From contig NC_079501.1 in NCBI RefSeq assembly GCF_030052815.1, positions 43,147,593 through 43,211,592 on the forward strand: DNA of 64,000 nt, given 5' to 3'. Origin of the DNA: Hevea brasiliensis (lineage: Eukaryota > Streptophyta > Magnoliopsida > Malpighiales > Euphorbiaceae). Position 1 is the first letter of the stretch, and every line of letters begins with the position of its first letter. Below, one piece after another: positions 11,104-22,252 of this stretch. The notes beneath the pieces are model-generated. The model saw only the letters and a program-made list of their open reading frames with translations, ran no database searches and was not told where the DNA came from. The translations under genes and the position numbers were made by a program.

Positions 11104-13781
11104 GTGTAGCAATCTAAATGAAAGCAATGCCATGGTGAAAACCAACTCAAGTTCAAAATATACTTGGCACTTAAGGTTAGGTCATGTTGCAGAAGATAGG
11201 ATTGCAAAATTGGAGAAAATGGGGATTCTATCCTCATTGGGCTCTGAGCCTACTCCAACTTGTGAATCTTGCCTTCAGGGCAAAATGACTAGATCACCCT
11301 TTGTTGGACAAGGGCTAAGAGCTGAAAATATTTTGGAGCTAATACATAGTGATGTATGTGGTCCATTTAAAGAAATGGCTAGAGGGGGTTTTCATTATTT
11401 TATTACCTTTACTGATGATAAATCAAGGTTTGGGTATTTGTATTTGATGAAATACAAACATGAATCTTTTGAAAAGTTCAAAGAATTTAAATCTGAAGTA
11501 GAAAATCAAACAGGAAAGAATATTAAAGTTCTTCGATCAGATCGTGGAGGTGAATATTTGAGTACTGAATTTGATGAATACTTGAGAGAGCATGGCATTG
11601 TTTCTCACCGACTCTCCAGAACGCCACAAATGAATGGTGTATCTGAAAGGAGAAATCGTACCCTATTGGATATGGTACGTAGTATGATGAGCTATACCGA
11701 TATGCCAATTTTTTTGGGGATTTGCATTAGAATCGACTTTGTATATTCTGAATAGGATTCCATCAAAATCGCTTTCTTCCACACCTTATGAGATATGGCA
11801 TGGAAGAAAACCAAGTCTTAAGCATGTTAAGATTTGGGGTTGTCCAAATTATATCAAAAAGTCAACACCGATAAATTGGAGACCGATCGTAAAAGGTCGA
11901 TTTGTTGGATATCCAAAAGATAGTTTTGGATATTATTTTTATTTGCCTACTTCACAAAAGGTTGTGATAAGTAGAGATGCCACATTTCTTGAACAACGTT
12001 TGTTCAAGAAGGAGGCAAAGGAAGGCAAATAGAGTTAGAATTGGAGAATTCGACCAACCAATGCATCGATGGATATAGATCCATCTAGTCAACCTATACC
12101 CATTGATGAAACATCTACACTGCTCCTCGTAGAACAACTAGGGTATCTCACCCACCGGTGAGATATGGTTTTCTTCATGAAGAAGAACAAGAGTTGTCTA
12201 CTCATGAAGAAGTAGATCATGGAGATGATCCACTTACCTATGAAGAAGCTATATCGATATAGACTCTTCAAAATGGATTGATGCTATGAAATCCGAGATT
12301 GATTCCATGTATAAGAATCAAGTTTGGGATCTTGTTGACCCACCTAAAGGTATTGTACCTATAGGGAACAAATGGGTTTTCAAGAAGAAAATTGGTTCTG
12401 ATGGAAAGGTAGAGACCTATAAGGCAAGGCTAGTAGCGAAAGGGTTTCGCCAAAGGCAAGGACTAGACTATGAGGAGACTTTCTCGCCTGTTGCCATGCT
12501 TAAATCAATTAGGATTTTATTAGCAATAATGCATACTATGATTATGAGATTTGGCGATGGATGTCAAAACCTTTTCTCAATGGATACATTGAAGAAAACA
12601 TTTTCATGGAACAACCTAGGGATTTGAATCCCAAGATGGTTCCAAGGTATGCAAGCTAAAGCGATCCATTTATGGGTTGAAACAAGCTTCGAGGAGTTGG
12701 AACATCCGTTTTGATGAAGCCATTAAATCCTTTGGTTTTATCAAAAATGAGGATGAGCCATGTGTATATAAGAAGGTTAGTGACAATGCTATCACTTTCC
12801 TTGTCTTATATGTGGATAACATATTGTTAATGGGTAATGACACAGGTATGTTGATGACTATAAAGGTATGGTTGTCAAATACATTCTCCATGAAAGACTT
12901 AGGGGAGGCAACCTATATTATTGGGATTCGCATCTATAGAGATAGAGCGAAAAGAATAATTGGTTTATCCCAAAGTCTATACTTGGAAAAGGTGTTAAAG
13001 AGGTTTAACATGCTTGATTCCAAGAGAGGATTGTTACCAGTGAGACATGGTATCCACCTTTCTAAAGAGATGTCTCCAAAGACACCTGAAGAAAGAGATA
13101 AGATGGCCAGGATTCCATATGCTTCGGCTATTGGAAGTTTAATGTATGCAATGTTGTGTACTAGGCCGGATATCGCATATGCTGTTAGTTTGACTAGCAG
13201 ATATCAATCCAATCCAGTTTGGAACATCGATAGTCACAAGAATATTCTTAAGTACTTAAGAAGAACTAAGGATTTATTCTTGATTTATGGAGGTGGAGAC
13301 TTGCAATTGGATGGTTATACTGATTCTGATTTCCAATCAGATATCGATGATAGAAAGTCTACCTCTGGATATGTGTTCATTTGTAATGGAGGTGCAATTG
13401 GAAGAGTTCCAAACAGAGCACGCATCGCAGATTCCACTACGAGGTCGAGTATATTGTCGCATCGATGTCGCAAAGAAGTCGCTTGGATAAAGAAGTTCGT
13501 GATGAGAACTTACGTAGTTCCTTCCATTGAGTCGCCAGCCCACTACACCGTGACAATAATGGAGCAACATACTGAGCTAAGGAACTAAGGTCTCACCCAA
13601 AATCCAAACACATAGAAAGGCATTATCACATTATCGGAGATATAGTTGGGCAAGGCGATATAGTCATGCAGAAATAACATCACCAAAAATTCATGATCCA
13701 TTCACTAAGCCTTTGTCATAAGCTCGCTTAGACCAACATCTTGAGAAGATGGGTCTAAGATATTATAATGAATGGCTCTAG
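11104..13781 (+). pseudogene. pol: Copia 1 pol remnant: integrase, reverse transcriptase, RNase H
   Basis: The pre-integrase zinc region reads WHLRLGHVAEDRI ... CESCLQGK. The integrase core shows HSDVCGPF, FTDDKSRFGYLY and RSDRGGEYL...SERRNRTLLDM, which carry the DDE residues. A frameshift near 11708 separates this from YILNRIPSKS and KIWGCPNY (11739-12032). RT follows at 12286-12627 (WVFKKKIGSDGKVETYKARLVAKGF) and 12677-13588 (YVDNILLM; the usual second catalytic Asp is Asn). RNase H motifs YTDSDFQSDIDDRKSTSGYVF are present. The frame ends at TAG 13779-13781 after EKMGLRYYNEWL, the usual copia pol end. Many small indels break it, often at sites where copia 2 has CAG or CTG. No protease precedes it. 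Confidence 0.88.
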
Positions 13782-13795
13782 TGCTAGTGGGAGAT

Positions 13796-15896
13796 TGTTA
13801 GTAGTATGCCCTAGAGCATATCATTTAGTATGTATCTTGTACATATTTTTAATAATAAAAGGCATTTCCACTTTTCCGTTTACATAATATATTTATGTGT
13901 AATAGAAAAGGTCCATTGATATTTTGTTAGAAATATTATTCTTAAGTTGTTAAGAATATGAGTGACAATATTTCTAGCACAAAGTATCATAAATAGGTTC
14001 ACAATCGAGGATACTTCATAATAAGGACATGACTTATCCATAAAGATTTTATTCATTTTTTTTCCCAATTTATTTATATGAGATATAAATAAGATGGAAT
14101 GGTGAGTCTCATGCCATATAACAAACATGATAGGCACTTATAAATGATAAGTAGGTCGAACCAGTGACACTTATGACAAGCACATGGAGTTTACTCTTGT
14201 CAATGTTTTGTCATAAATCATATCAGTGCATATAATCTTTAGACCTGAGATAGCACAGTTATCTTGTATATAGGTAGTTTGAGTTTGATAATGCTTTCAT
14301 ACTTGTACTATGTATGGGTATAGGGTCATGTGTTGGCTCGCTAGTTATATATGGAGGTAGGTGTTGATCAAGAAGGAATCTGTTCCTCTAAGTAAATAGA
14401 GATAAAATCCTATGTTCATTTAATTGTTCTTGATGTTTCAAGTTCTGGCCAGACAGATAGATTTATTCGTAAAAGAGTTTCGATGAGAAAAATCTTTTAA
14501 TCAAGAACTGGAATTAATAGAGAACATTATAGTCATAGCAAATGGTGTTTGACATAAACCATGACTCAATCTTGAGTTGTGATTTTGTAAATGAGAGATT
14601 ATAGTTAATGGTAACATATGATTATAGGTTCATTTAAGGTAATTCTTATTACTAATTGGGTGGCCATGGCATGCTATGCTAGGTGTTAACCATGGTCTAT
14701 GAGGTTCATAAAATGATTTAGAGAAATCATTTATGGTAAGAAAGAGTTCTGATGATATTAAGAGTTGATATCATGTCTCATTGCCAATTAGTGATGAGCC
14801 TAGTAAGTCACACACATACACAAGTTATCACCTATTTAAATATGATTTAATTAATTAATTAAAGAGTTTAATTGATTAATTAAATAGGTTTGGTTTGCAA
14901 TTAGATTGCAAAGTCCCTAGCATGACTTGAAACCAAATCTAGATTATTGGATGTGTAGTATAAATTAAATTTATATTTAAAGTGTTTAAATATGAATTTA
15001 ATTGATGAGAAATTAATTAATAGAGATTAATTAATTAATTTATATTTGATATAAATTAATTAGAAGAAGAAAATAATTATTTTGGGTTGAGAACTCAAAA
15101 TTAAGACACAGGGGCATTTTGGTCATTTTGCAGTGTGACACGTGGCACCATGAGATGGTGACACATGGCATAACACATAAGCTTGCCAAATGTTTTTAAT
15201 CATGTAAGATGATTAAAATCAAGATTAAATATAGGTTTGACACTTGGCACAATGTGATTGGGTCACTTAAACCTAGAGCTAATCAAAAGGTGACATGTGG
15301 CTAGGGTTTAATGTGTTAACCTAGCTATTTAAGTGTGGTTATGAAAAGAAAACATAACCAGCAGCCTCTCCTCTCATATGTCACGCCACTTTGAGCCTCT
15401 CCAGCCATTCTTCTTCATCTCTCATCAATTCAAAGAGATTAGCCATCAATCTCTTGAATTAAGAACACTAGAAATTGTTTCTAGTGTCCTGTTTACATCT
15501 CTAATCTCTTAAAAGGCAGAACTTGAATTTCTAATTAATAGAAAAGGCTTTAGAAGCTGTTCAAGGGCTGCCATAGGTGTTCTTGGTGTGGACAAGCTAG
15601 AGGGACAACATCCGGTGTCCTGAAGACGAATCTCAAAGGCGCAGACACGCTGCAGCACATCAAGAGGTTAGTGTAATCATTCTTGATTTAATCTAGGGTT
15701 CTAAAATTAATCTGATTAATTTTAAAATCTTAAATGGCAAATACAGATCCAAAAACATATTAAAAGAGTTTTAATATGTTGTTTATCATTGAAATCAAAT
15801 AGATAAAAATAAATCTTGCATGGTGCATGTGACCCTAGGTGAAAATTTTTGAATTCAATGGTATAATCTTGTGTTTTTCACGCTTCCGTTCCTTCA
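13796..15896 (+). mobile_element. 3' LTR of copia 1 (2101 bp)
   Basis: It begins TGTTAGTAG directly after the purine stretch AGTGGGAGA at 13786-13794 and ends CCGTTCCTTCA before the AATTC duplication. It aligns end to end with the 5' LTR. Large parts (14600-15896) are nearly identical, so the insertion is fairly recent. A TATA-like TATTTAA lies at 15326-15332. Confidence 0.92.
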
Positions 15897-16324
15897 AATT
15901 CTGCCTAGAAGGTGACTTGAAAAATGACCAAATCCGGATTAGTGACTTGAAAGCCTGAAAATTAACCATTTAGGCAGCAGTTAGTGTTTTAGCCATAACT
16001 CACTCAAAACAGATCCAATTGAACTGAAATTTTTACCATGAATAGTTTAGACATATATCTACAACTCTTATGAAGACACCAAAGCCCAGAAATGGCCAGA
16101 ACCAAGCCAAATAGCTTGCATAATTTCAGGTACAAAAACTGGACGAAGTGAAAATGACCTAAGCCTACCATTTTAGTGCATTCTGTCCAGTATTGGTAAA
16201 TTGACCATATCTTGGTCTAGACAACTCAGAATGACCTGAAATATTGCCCTGCGTGCAATAAGACATAGACCTACAAGTTTGTAGTTTGGACCGAAATGCC
16301 AAAACGGAGGGAACTAGGTCTCTG

Positions 16325-16976
16325 GCTAGGTCAAAATAGTATACCGAAATCCAGTAAATTGCAATAAAATGCAATATACTTGAAAATAAATTTGGTAACA
16401 TATACCAACACTAAGGAGCTATAAAATGTGACATATTGGTAACATTGGAATTGACTCACTTAGAGTGCATCAAGGATCAACATTATAAGTTGACTAATGA
16501 AATGAATTGAAGGGAATAGTACCAAAAAAATTTAGATATTGGATTTTATGGTTGGAAACAAATTTATTGAGTACTGAAACACTTTATATTATGTGTTTCA
16601 GTTGATAAGGATATTGAGAAGCATAAAGAACATTTAGTCAAGGTCGTCCAGCTAGGTCAAAATAGTATACCGAAATCCGGTAAATTATAATAAAATGCAA
16701 TATACTTGAAAATGAATTTGGTAACATATACCAACACTAAAGAGCTATAAAATGTGACATATTGGTAACATTGGAATTGACTTACTTAGAGTGCATCAAG
16801 GGTCAACATTATAAGTTGACTAATGAAATGAATTGAAGGGAATAGTACCAAAAAAATTTAAATATTGGATTTTATGGTTGGAAACAAATTTATTGAGTTC
16901 TGAAACACTTTAAATTGTGGGTTTCAGTTGATAAGGAAATTAAGAAGCATAAAGAACATTGAGTCAAGGCGTAGGA
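16325..16976. repeat. 326-bp tandem duplication inside LTR B
   Basis: GCTAGGTCAAAATAGTATACC starts at 16325 and again at 16651. The two units run in parallel through the GTGACATATTGGTAACATTGGAATTGACT stretch to AAGAACATTKAGTCAAGG. They differ at few sites, so the duplication is young. LTR A has only one copy of this segment (about 2380-2690). Confidence 0.85.
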
Positions 16977-17539
16977 GCGACCCTAATCAGGTTTGTGCAC
17001 AACTAGTTTTTAACTGATTTTGTTCTGAATATTTTATATGATTAAATGATATATTTTTCTTACGTATTATATTTAACAAGCATTGTATTTAATTCAATAA
17101 TTATTGAAATTGTTATAGTATGTATGAATTTAGTTTTGTGAAATAGTATTTCCATAAGTATTAAGCATTATTGTGGATTGAATAAATTATGTTTTGGAAA
17201 ATTGTGATAGAACATGTTTTCAATTGTGATGGGCAATTTGCATGGAAAAAAAATACAAATTTATGATTTGAATTGTGATGAGCATAAAAATTATTGGATA
17301 TTGGAATTGACTTTGAATCAAATTGTATTGTGATTTATGCTCACTAAATGGATTGTGATATTATTTTATATCTCACTATAGATGCTTGACTAGGTTATTA
17401 CCCGTCTCTCTCATTTGTTGAGAAGACAATAGAGTTAATTGTGTTTTGATTACCATGGTACGTGCACAGGCTTAGATTCTCCTCTTATTAGAGGTTAGAT
17501 CTAAGTTTTTTATGTTATGGCCCCTTCGGAAGATTTATT

Positions 17540-17760
17540 ATTGTGGCGTGTACTGTGCACAATGATTTGACCTCCCCGACCATAGGGAGTTAGAATCCGA
17601 TTCAACCTCCCCGACCATAGGGAGTTAGAATCACCCCGAAGATGGCCCTTTCGGATTAGTCTTGCATAGTTAGTGAGATAAAGAATGGTTTTTGAGATAA
17701 AGAATGGCTTTTGAGATAAAGAATAGTTTTCGAGATAAAGAATAGTTATTGAATAGTAAA
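17540..17760. repeat. Two short tandem arrays in LTR B
   Basis: A 32-bp unit containing CCTCCCCGACCATAGGGAG is present twice between about 17570 and 17640. Directly after it, GAGATAAAGAATRG is repeated four times at about 22-bp spacing (about 17670-17745). Neither codes for anything recognisable. Confidence 0.7.
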
Positions 17761-18029
17761 GAATTTCGATTTCAAATGGGATTTAATTATAATTGATTTT
17801 ATTGGAATTAATCTTTATTTCCAATAAATTGTTGGAATTACCTTAAATGGTTAGTTATAATTTGATTAATTGAATTTCGTGATTAAAGTCATTTTATACA
17901 AATGATTTATATCATTGGCAATGAATATTTTGAATTTTGGAATTTGATGAGTATTCAGATTTCCAAATTATTTACTGTAGTTTTTGTTAAGGTATATTGT
18001 ACTATGTCTTAAATTATAGTTGTGCACCA

Positions 18030-18046
18030 CTGAGTTCACCACTCAG
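18030..18046 (+). other. Stem-loop in LTR B (6-bp stem)
   Basis: CTGAGT, loop TCACC, ACTCAG, followed by CGATAGCTTT. It lies about 620 bp before the LTR 3' end, the same place as in LTR A. Confidence 0.65.
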
Positions 18047-18666
18047 CGATAGCTTTGTATGCTGTCACAGGTGAAAAGAGAATAGAGCAATTGAGTAAGC
18101 TTCTTTGAAGAGACATTCAGATCAGCTCCAGGTTTACCCATGTACACATGTTTTGATGTATGCATGTAATAATATGTATGTAAATTATTTGAGCAGTTGC
18201 ATAAAAACTCTTGTAAAATATTTTGGTATGTAATTAAATGTAAATTATTATAATGTAAATTTGAGATTTCACTTACCTGTATAATTTGTTAATATTAATT
18301 TTTGAGTCTTGTAATCAATAAAATGTTTCTTTTATGATGAGGTTGGTTTGAAAATAAATTGATTTAATTATTGAGATTAAATTGTGAGATGAAATGAAGT
18401 TTATTGGAGTTGTATTTGAGAAATCATATTGGAAGTGTGTTTCTTTGCAGGTTTGAAGAACTGTTTTCTCAAAATACAGCCAACACTCTACCGAAATTTT
18501 GAAAAATTTTTATAACACCATATTTTAATCGATGATTTAAATTTCACGAAAATTGATTTAAAATCCCTTGTAGTATATTTAATGGGTTACCGGTAGGCGA
18601 AGTACGGTAATTCATTAGGTGTACTACGGGATCATGTTACATCTTATGGAGGAGTAGGGTGTGACA

Positions 18667-19418
18667 ATGTTGTCAAATAAAAGTAGAAACAATAACTACA
18701 AAGAATATCGATGTCATAAATTCATAAACAATTCATTTATTTTATTTTAGTGTATATTTCTTTATAATGGGCACCACTAAGCAGAATTGCTTAGCGCGTT
18801 GTTTTTGCTACGTGTAGGTATTGAAGACACAGCTGGGGAGCCCAGCAGACCTACGACCGAGTGAGACATCAGATCTACATAGGAGTCCAGAGTCATCTGC
18901 ACTACACTGCATATATGGTAGGACTTAGGATCTTGTGTAATGAATATCTATTGTATTTTTGAACTTTTGTTCTGTAATATGTATATTATAAAACTTTAAG
19001 GTTTGTAATAATTTATACATATTAACTTTATATGGAGAATGTTTGGATATATTTAAGTTATAATGGACTGTATTTTGACACTATTAAAATATTGTAAAAA
19101 TTAATAAACTGTATTGAAATATTGAGACTATGAAATAGATGAGATTTTGAGAATATTATATTGAACTATTTTTAACAGGTGAAAAATGACTCCTTGTCCA
19201 AATTACAGACAGCATTTTGCCGGATTATGGTTAAAAATTTTGCAAAACGAAATTTTATTACAACATACAAATATAACCAACATGATATGAATTTTACATA
19301 AAGGCTTCTTAAACCAAATTGAGTATTCAGAAAATAAGATAATCATAGACTAGGTGCTCCGACATGCCATGTAACACGCGTTGCTCGGCTACACTATAGA
19401 CAGGTCAGGGGTGTTACA
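18667..19418 (+). mobile_element. 3' end of gypsy LTR C (fragment)
   Basis: This 752-bp piece matches the last part of the LTRs of element F: CACCACTAAGC ... GCTTAGCGCG, GTAGGTATTGAAG, and the end GCTCGGCTACACTATAGACAGG...GGGGTGTTACA. Its left part is missing because B inserted into it; the rest of C would lie left of B, outside the window. Its right end abuts a minus-strand integrase fragment, so C in turn had inserted there. Confidence 0.8.
18777..18794 (+). other. Stem-loop in LTR C (6-bp stem)
   Basis: CTAAGC, loop AGAATT, GCTTAG, followed by CGCGTTG. It is about 625 bp before the LTR end and equivalent to the CTGAGT/ACTCAG stem of LTR B but with two paired base changes. Confidence 0.65.
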
Positions 19419-19698
19419 CTCAAACTGGCAATCTGTCTGTGGGTGGAATACCATGCTGAAGTTCAATCTAGTTCCTAGGGCTCTCTGAAGACTATCCCAT
19501 AATCTAGAAGTGAACCTAGGATCTCTGTCTGACATAATCAATACTGGCACTCCATGCAGTCTCACTATCTCATCAATGTACAGTTTAGCCAATCTTTCTA
19601 GACTATAGTCCATCCGAACTGGCAGAAAATGAGCAGACTTGGTCAATCTCTCCATTATGACCCAAACTACATCATGGCTCTTCTGTGTTCTTGGAAGT
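19419..19698 (-). pseudogene. Ty3/gypsy integrase core fragment
   Basis: On the minus strand the segment reads VWVIMERLTKSAHFLPVR, YIDEIVRLHGVPVLIMSDRDPRFTSRLW and LNFSMVFHPQTDCQFE. These are the integrase core motifs (V.DRLTKSAHF, the second catalytic Asp in SDRDPRF, and the FHPQTDGQ.E segment with the Glu), here with VDRL changed to IMERL and DGQ to DCQ. About 93 codons survive. It is bounded on one side by the end of LTR C and on the other by the LTR of D, so two later insertions cut it. The motif form resembles chromovirus-type gypsy elements rather than Athila. Confidence 0.82.
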
Positions 19699-20623
19699 TG
19701 GTGGGTGTCGAATCCGCCAGAAATTAAATTAACTGAAATTACCAGTAATGAAATATTTTTTGTAGCAAGTGATAAATCCAAGTCGAACCCTAGAGACTGA
19801 ATTATTAATTTTCATGCACTTGTGTGTAATGAAAAATGAAAGAAACAAAGATTGGGGGGGGGGGGGGGGTGGTTTGTAACACAAAATTAGAAGAAATCAG
19901 AAATTCAAGAACTAATTAGGAAAATCTCAATTTAAACAAACTTCAGTCCAAGGTAATTCGCATTCCAATGCATTGATTTGATCATAGACAAAAGAAATAC
20001 GATTATATCTTATTGAATACTTAATGTAGATTTACCAAACAGTGAGGTAAACCCCCTGACTTTCCTATACTCATCAATTCGAGGCCAGCACTCTTATTGA
20101 CTCTAATTATTAACTAAGTTGGTATTAAGCAATCCTCATCAAATTAATAACTGCTTTAACAAAAAGAAGTAGTTAAGCTGAACAACAATTTATGAAGCAT
20201 AAATCATTTAATCCACCCTATTGTTTCCTTAGGTTATTATCGAAAACTGGGATCATAATCAATAAAACCTAATTGTTACTCATATTCAATCTTACACAAC
20301 AATTACGGATTATGAAGATGAACTAGCAATTGATCTCATCAAACAATCAACTAATAGGCCTTTTTAGCAAATCATTCAATAGATCAAAAACAATTAAATC
20401 AGAAAATAATAGATATTCAAAAAGACATAAATTAAATTAAGAACCTGGTCTCACAAATCACACATAAGAACTTGAATCCCTTGAACTGAATTAAAAACTT
20501 AGCCACTCATGGCTTACAGAAAAATAAAGGAAAAATAAAGTAGAATTCTGAAAGACGAATGGAGAGGCTGCTGAATGATTTTGGAGGCATCTAAATGATC
20601 TCTAAGTCGGATGCTATCTCTTC

Positions 20624-20631
20624 TATTTATA
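20624..20631 (-). promoter_or_regulatory. TATA box of D LTR
   Basis: TATAAATA on the minus strand, in the context TTTATTATAAATAGAAGAG. The right LTR has the same element at 38166-38173. It lies downstream (in element orientation) of the ACACGACCCGTGT palindromes and fits a core promoter of the U3/R boundary. Confidence 0.6.
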
Positions 20632-20713
20632 ATAAATTGTCTTGGGTTAGGTTTTTGGAGTCTTTATCAAAAACTGCAACTGGAGCAAAATCAGGAATCT
20701 AACTGTTGACGAA

Positions 20714-20927
20714 TACACGGCTCGTGTATCACTACACAGCTCATGGTCGTGTAACTTATTGGAGTTGAGTGGGTCTGTCTCGTATTGGCACAAAAAGTTA
20801 CATGAGTCTCCAGGATTTACACGGGTCAAATTACACGACCCATGTACTTTGTTTCTTCCTCAGTTATCTGGATTCTTTCTGGCAGAATGTTGCACGGGTC
20901 TCTGGTTGTGCTTACACGACCCGTGTA
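20714..20927. repeat. Repeated palindrome TACACGACCCGTGTA in U3 of D
   Basis: Perfect or near-perfect copies: TACACGGCTCGTGTA at 20714-20728, a longer degenerate one at 20733-20753, a split pair at 20818-20846 (TACACGGGTC and ACACGACCCATGTA), and TACACGACCCGTGTA at 20913-20927. The right LTR keeps three: 38256-38270, about 38274-38294 and about 38359-38388. The stem is TACACG/CGTGTA. All lie within about 300 bp upstream of the TATA box in element orientation. Confidence 0.75.
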
Positions 20928-21178
20928 TTTTGTATCAATAATGCTTCTCAATCCTTCGGCCTTTCCAAGCTTCCTTCCACACTTCTATGCTCTGAAACTT
21001 CACCAAAACCCTGAAAAATACAGCAAGAATCAAATTTCTCCATTTAACACAATTATTTTGACAACTCTCTAAACATATGCCTAATAGATAAATATACTTA
21101 ACCAACTGAATTAAACATAAAAACACATTAAAACACTAAATGTGTTGGGAGTAAAATCAATAAATTATGTACTTATCA

Positions 21179-22252
21179 AATTCCCCCAAACTTATTCTAT
21201 GTTTATCCTCAAGCATTACTTAAATTCTCAATCAACTCCACTTAGAAGTTCCTTAACTTCACCCTATCACAATCATTCTCTAACAAAAGATTAAAAGTTT
21301 AAAAGAAGAGGCAAGTAAGGTAATAACCATCACAACAAATTCTATCCACACTATACCAATATATTAATAATTTTCCAACACAAAACAAAAGGCTTGAAAT
21401 CTTTTAAGATCACACAATTAGAGTTTCATAAAATTTTTAAATCAGAACATACCAAAACACAAGGTTAATTTATCAAGGCACAACAATTATAGCTCTTTGC
21501 ACATCTTAGGGGAGAGATTTTTTTTTTTTTTTTGAAAATGGTACTTTTATCTTGTCACAATTTTTTTTTTTACCGTCACCTTCAGAAAAGTACCTTACTC
21601 ATATCCTAGCTAGCTTTTAGCTTGAGAATCGACATGGGGTTCATGAAGATCCCTGGTTAGTTTGCTTAACTACAATAGTGGAGCAATTTTCAATTTCAAT
21701 CTTTTATTTCTCCCAATTTATGCATCTACATATTATAAAGTGCCCTGATAGATTAAACAAAGTTCTGAAGTATGCATGACATTAGTTTAAAGCACACATA
21801 ACTAATCATTTCACCATTAAATCAAGCCTAAATGATTTATGCAGAAAAAAAATTGCTCTATGATATGGAGAAGAGGGAAAATCCATCATTAAAGTTACTA
21901 TTACCTTACCTAAAATCTCAAAAATTCAATCTAAAATAGAAAATTCATTTCAAGGACAAAACACTTCTCTCCGGGAGTTAATATAGAATCATGAATCAAG
22001 CTTATAAGAATTATTTTTTTTATATATATATTCAAAAAGACTGCAGCAACAAATTCTCCTCCCCCACACTTAAAACTTACATTGTCCCCAATGTAAAGCC
22101 CAAATGCAAAAGAAAAGAGAAAAAAGAATGCTAGAAAATAAAATAAGATAAGGGAAAGAAAACAAATCTGATTGTGGCTAACAAGCCAACCATGGGTTGC
22201 CTCCCAAGAAGCGCTTTTGTTTATTGTCGTTAGCTCGACATGGCAAAGCTCC
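21179..22252 (-). other. 3' untranslated region of element D
   Basis: This stretch of 1.07 kb lies between the integrase stop and the 3' LTR. It contains homopolymer and AT-rich runs (a T run at about 21511-21524, a TATATATATA run near 22020). A block on the plus strand reading CCATGGGTTGCCTCCCAAG at about 22190 is of a kind seen after integrase in Athila-type elements. Antisense frames here (for example 21931-22263) show no known domain. No env-like gene is visible. Confidence 0.6.

Larger units (their letters stand above)
6369..15896 (+). mobile_element. Copia 1, full-length Ty1/copia element with degraded, protease-less coding region
   Basis: The element spans 9528 bp with direct LTRs 6369-8464 and 13796-15896, TG...CA ends and TSD AATTC on both sides. 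The order is LTR, initiator-Met-type primer site, 1.77 kb leader, gag, integrase, reverse transcriptase, RNase H, purine tract, LTR. The order IN before RT identifies Ty1/copia. Protein motifs suggest the Tork-type branch (Tork/TAR/Ikeros/Angela), but the lineage is not proven by eye. No protease can be found between gag and integrase. Stops and frameshifts make it non-coding now. It sits inside gypsy LTR B. Confidence 0.92.
4736..18666 (+). mobile_element. 3' LTR of gypsy element B, split by copia 1
   Basis: The LTR begins TGTAACACCCTCA at 4736, after a polypurine tract, and ends GTAGGGTGTGACA at 18666. It occupies 4736-6368 and 15902-18666, about 4.40 kb without the insertion. Its order of landmarks matches LTR A: the GCGATGGGTGACCGCACC block, CCATAACTCACTCAAAAC modules, a CTCC-rich zone, the CTGAGT/ACTCAG stem-loop and the final GGGATCATG segment. 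It is longer than A mainly because of a 326-bp tandem duplication at 16325-16976. The copia insertion gives a clean AATTC duplication at 6364-6368 and 15897-15901. Confidence 0.87.
19699..21178 (-). mobile_element. 3' LTR of Athila-like element D (1480 bp)
   Basis: On the plus strand the LTR runs from TGGTGGGTGTC to CTTATCA; in element orientation it begins TGATAAGT. It is matched by the right-hand copy from 37251. A purine tract (TTTGGGGGAATT on the minus strand, 21179-21192) lies directly upstream in element orientation. It contains a TATA box (20624-20631, minus), palindromes (20714-20927), and a 16-base G run on the plus strand (19854-19869), which is 11 bases in the right LTR. The left flank has no matching duplication to test because the right LTR is truncated. 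Confidence 0.85.

Noticed and set aside
21179..22252. Env-like gene after integrase, as in some Athila elements
   Set aside because: No frame with a signal or membrane segment in element orientation was found; the interval is short, AT-rich and full of stops.
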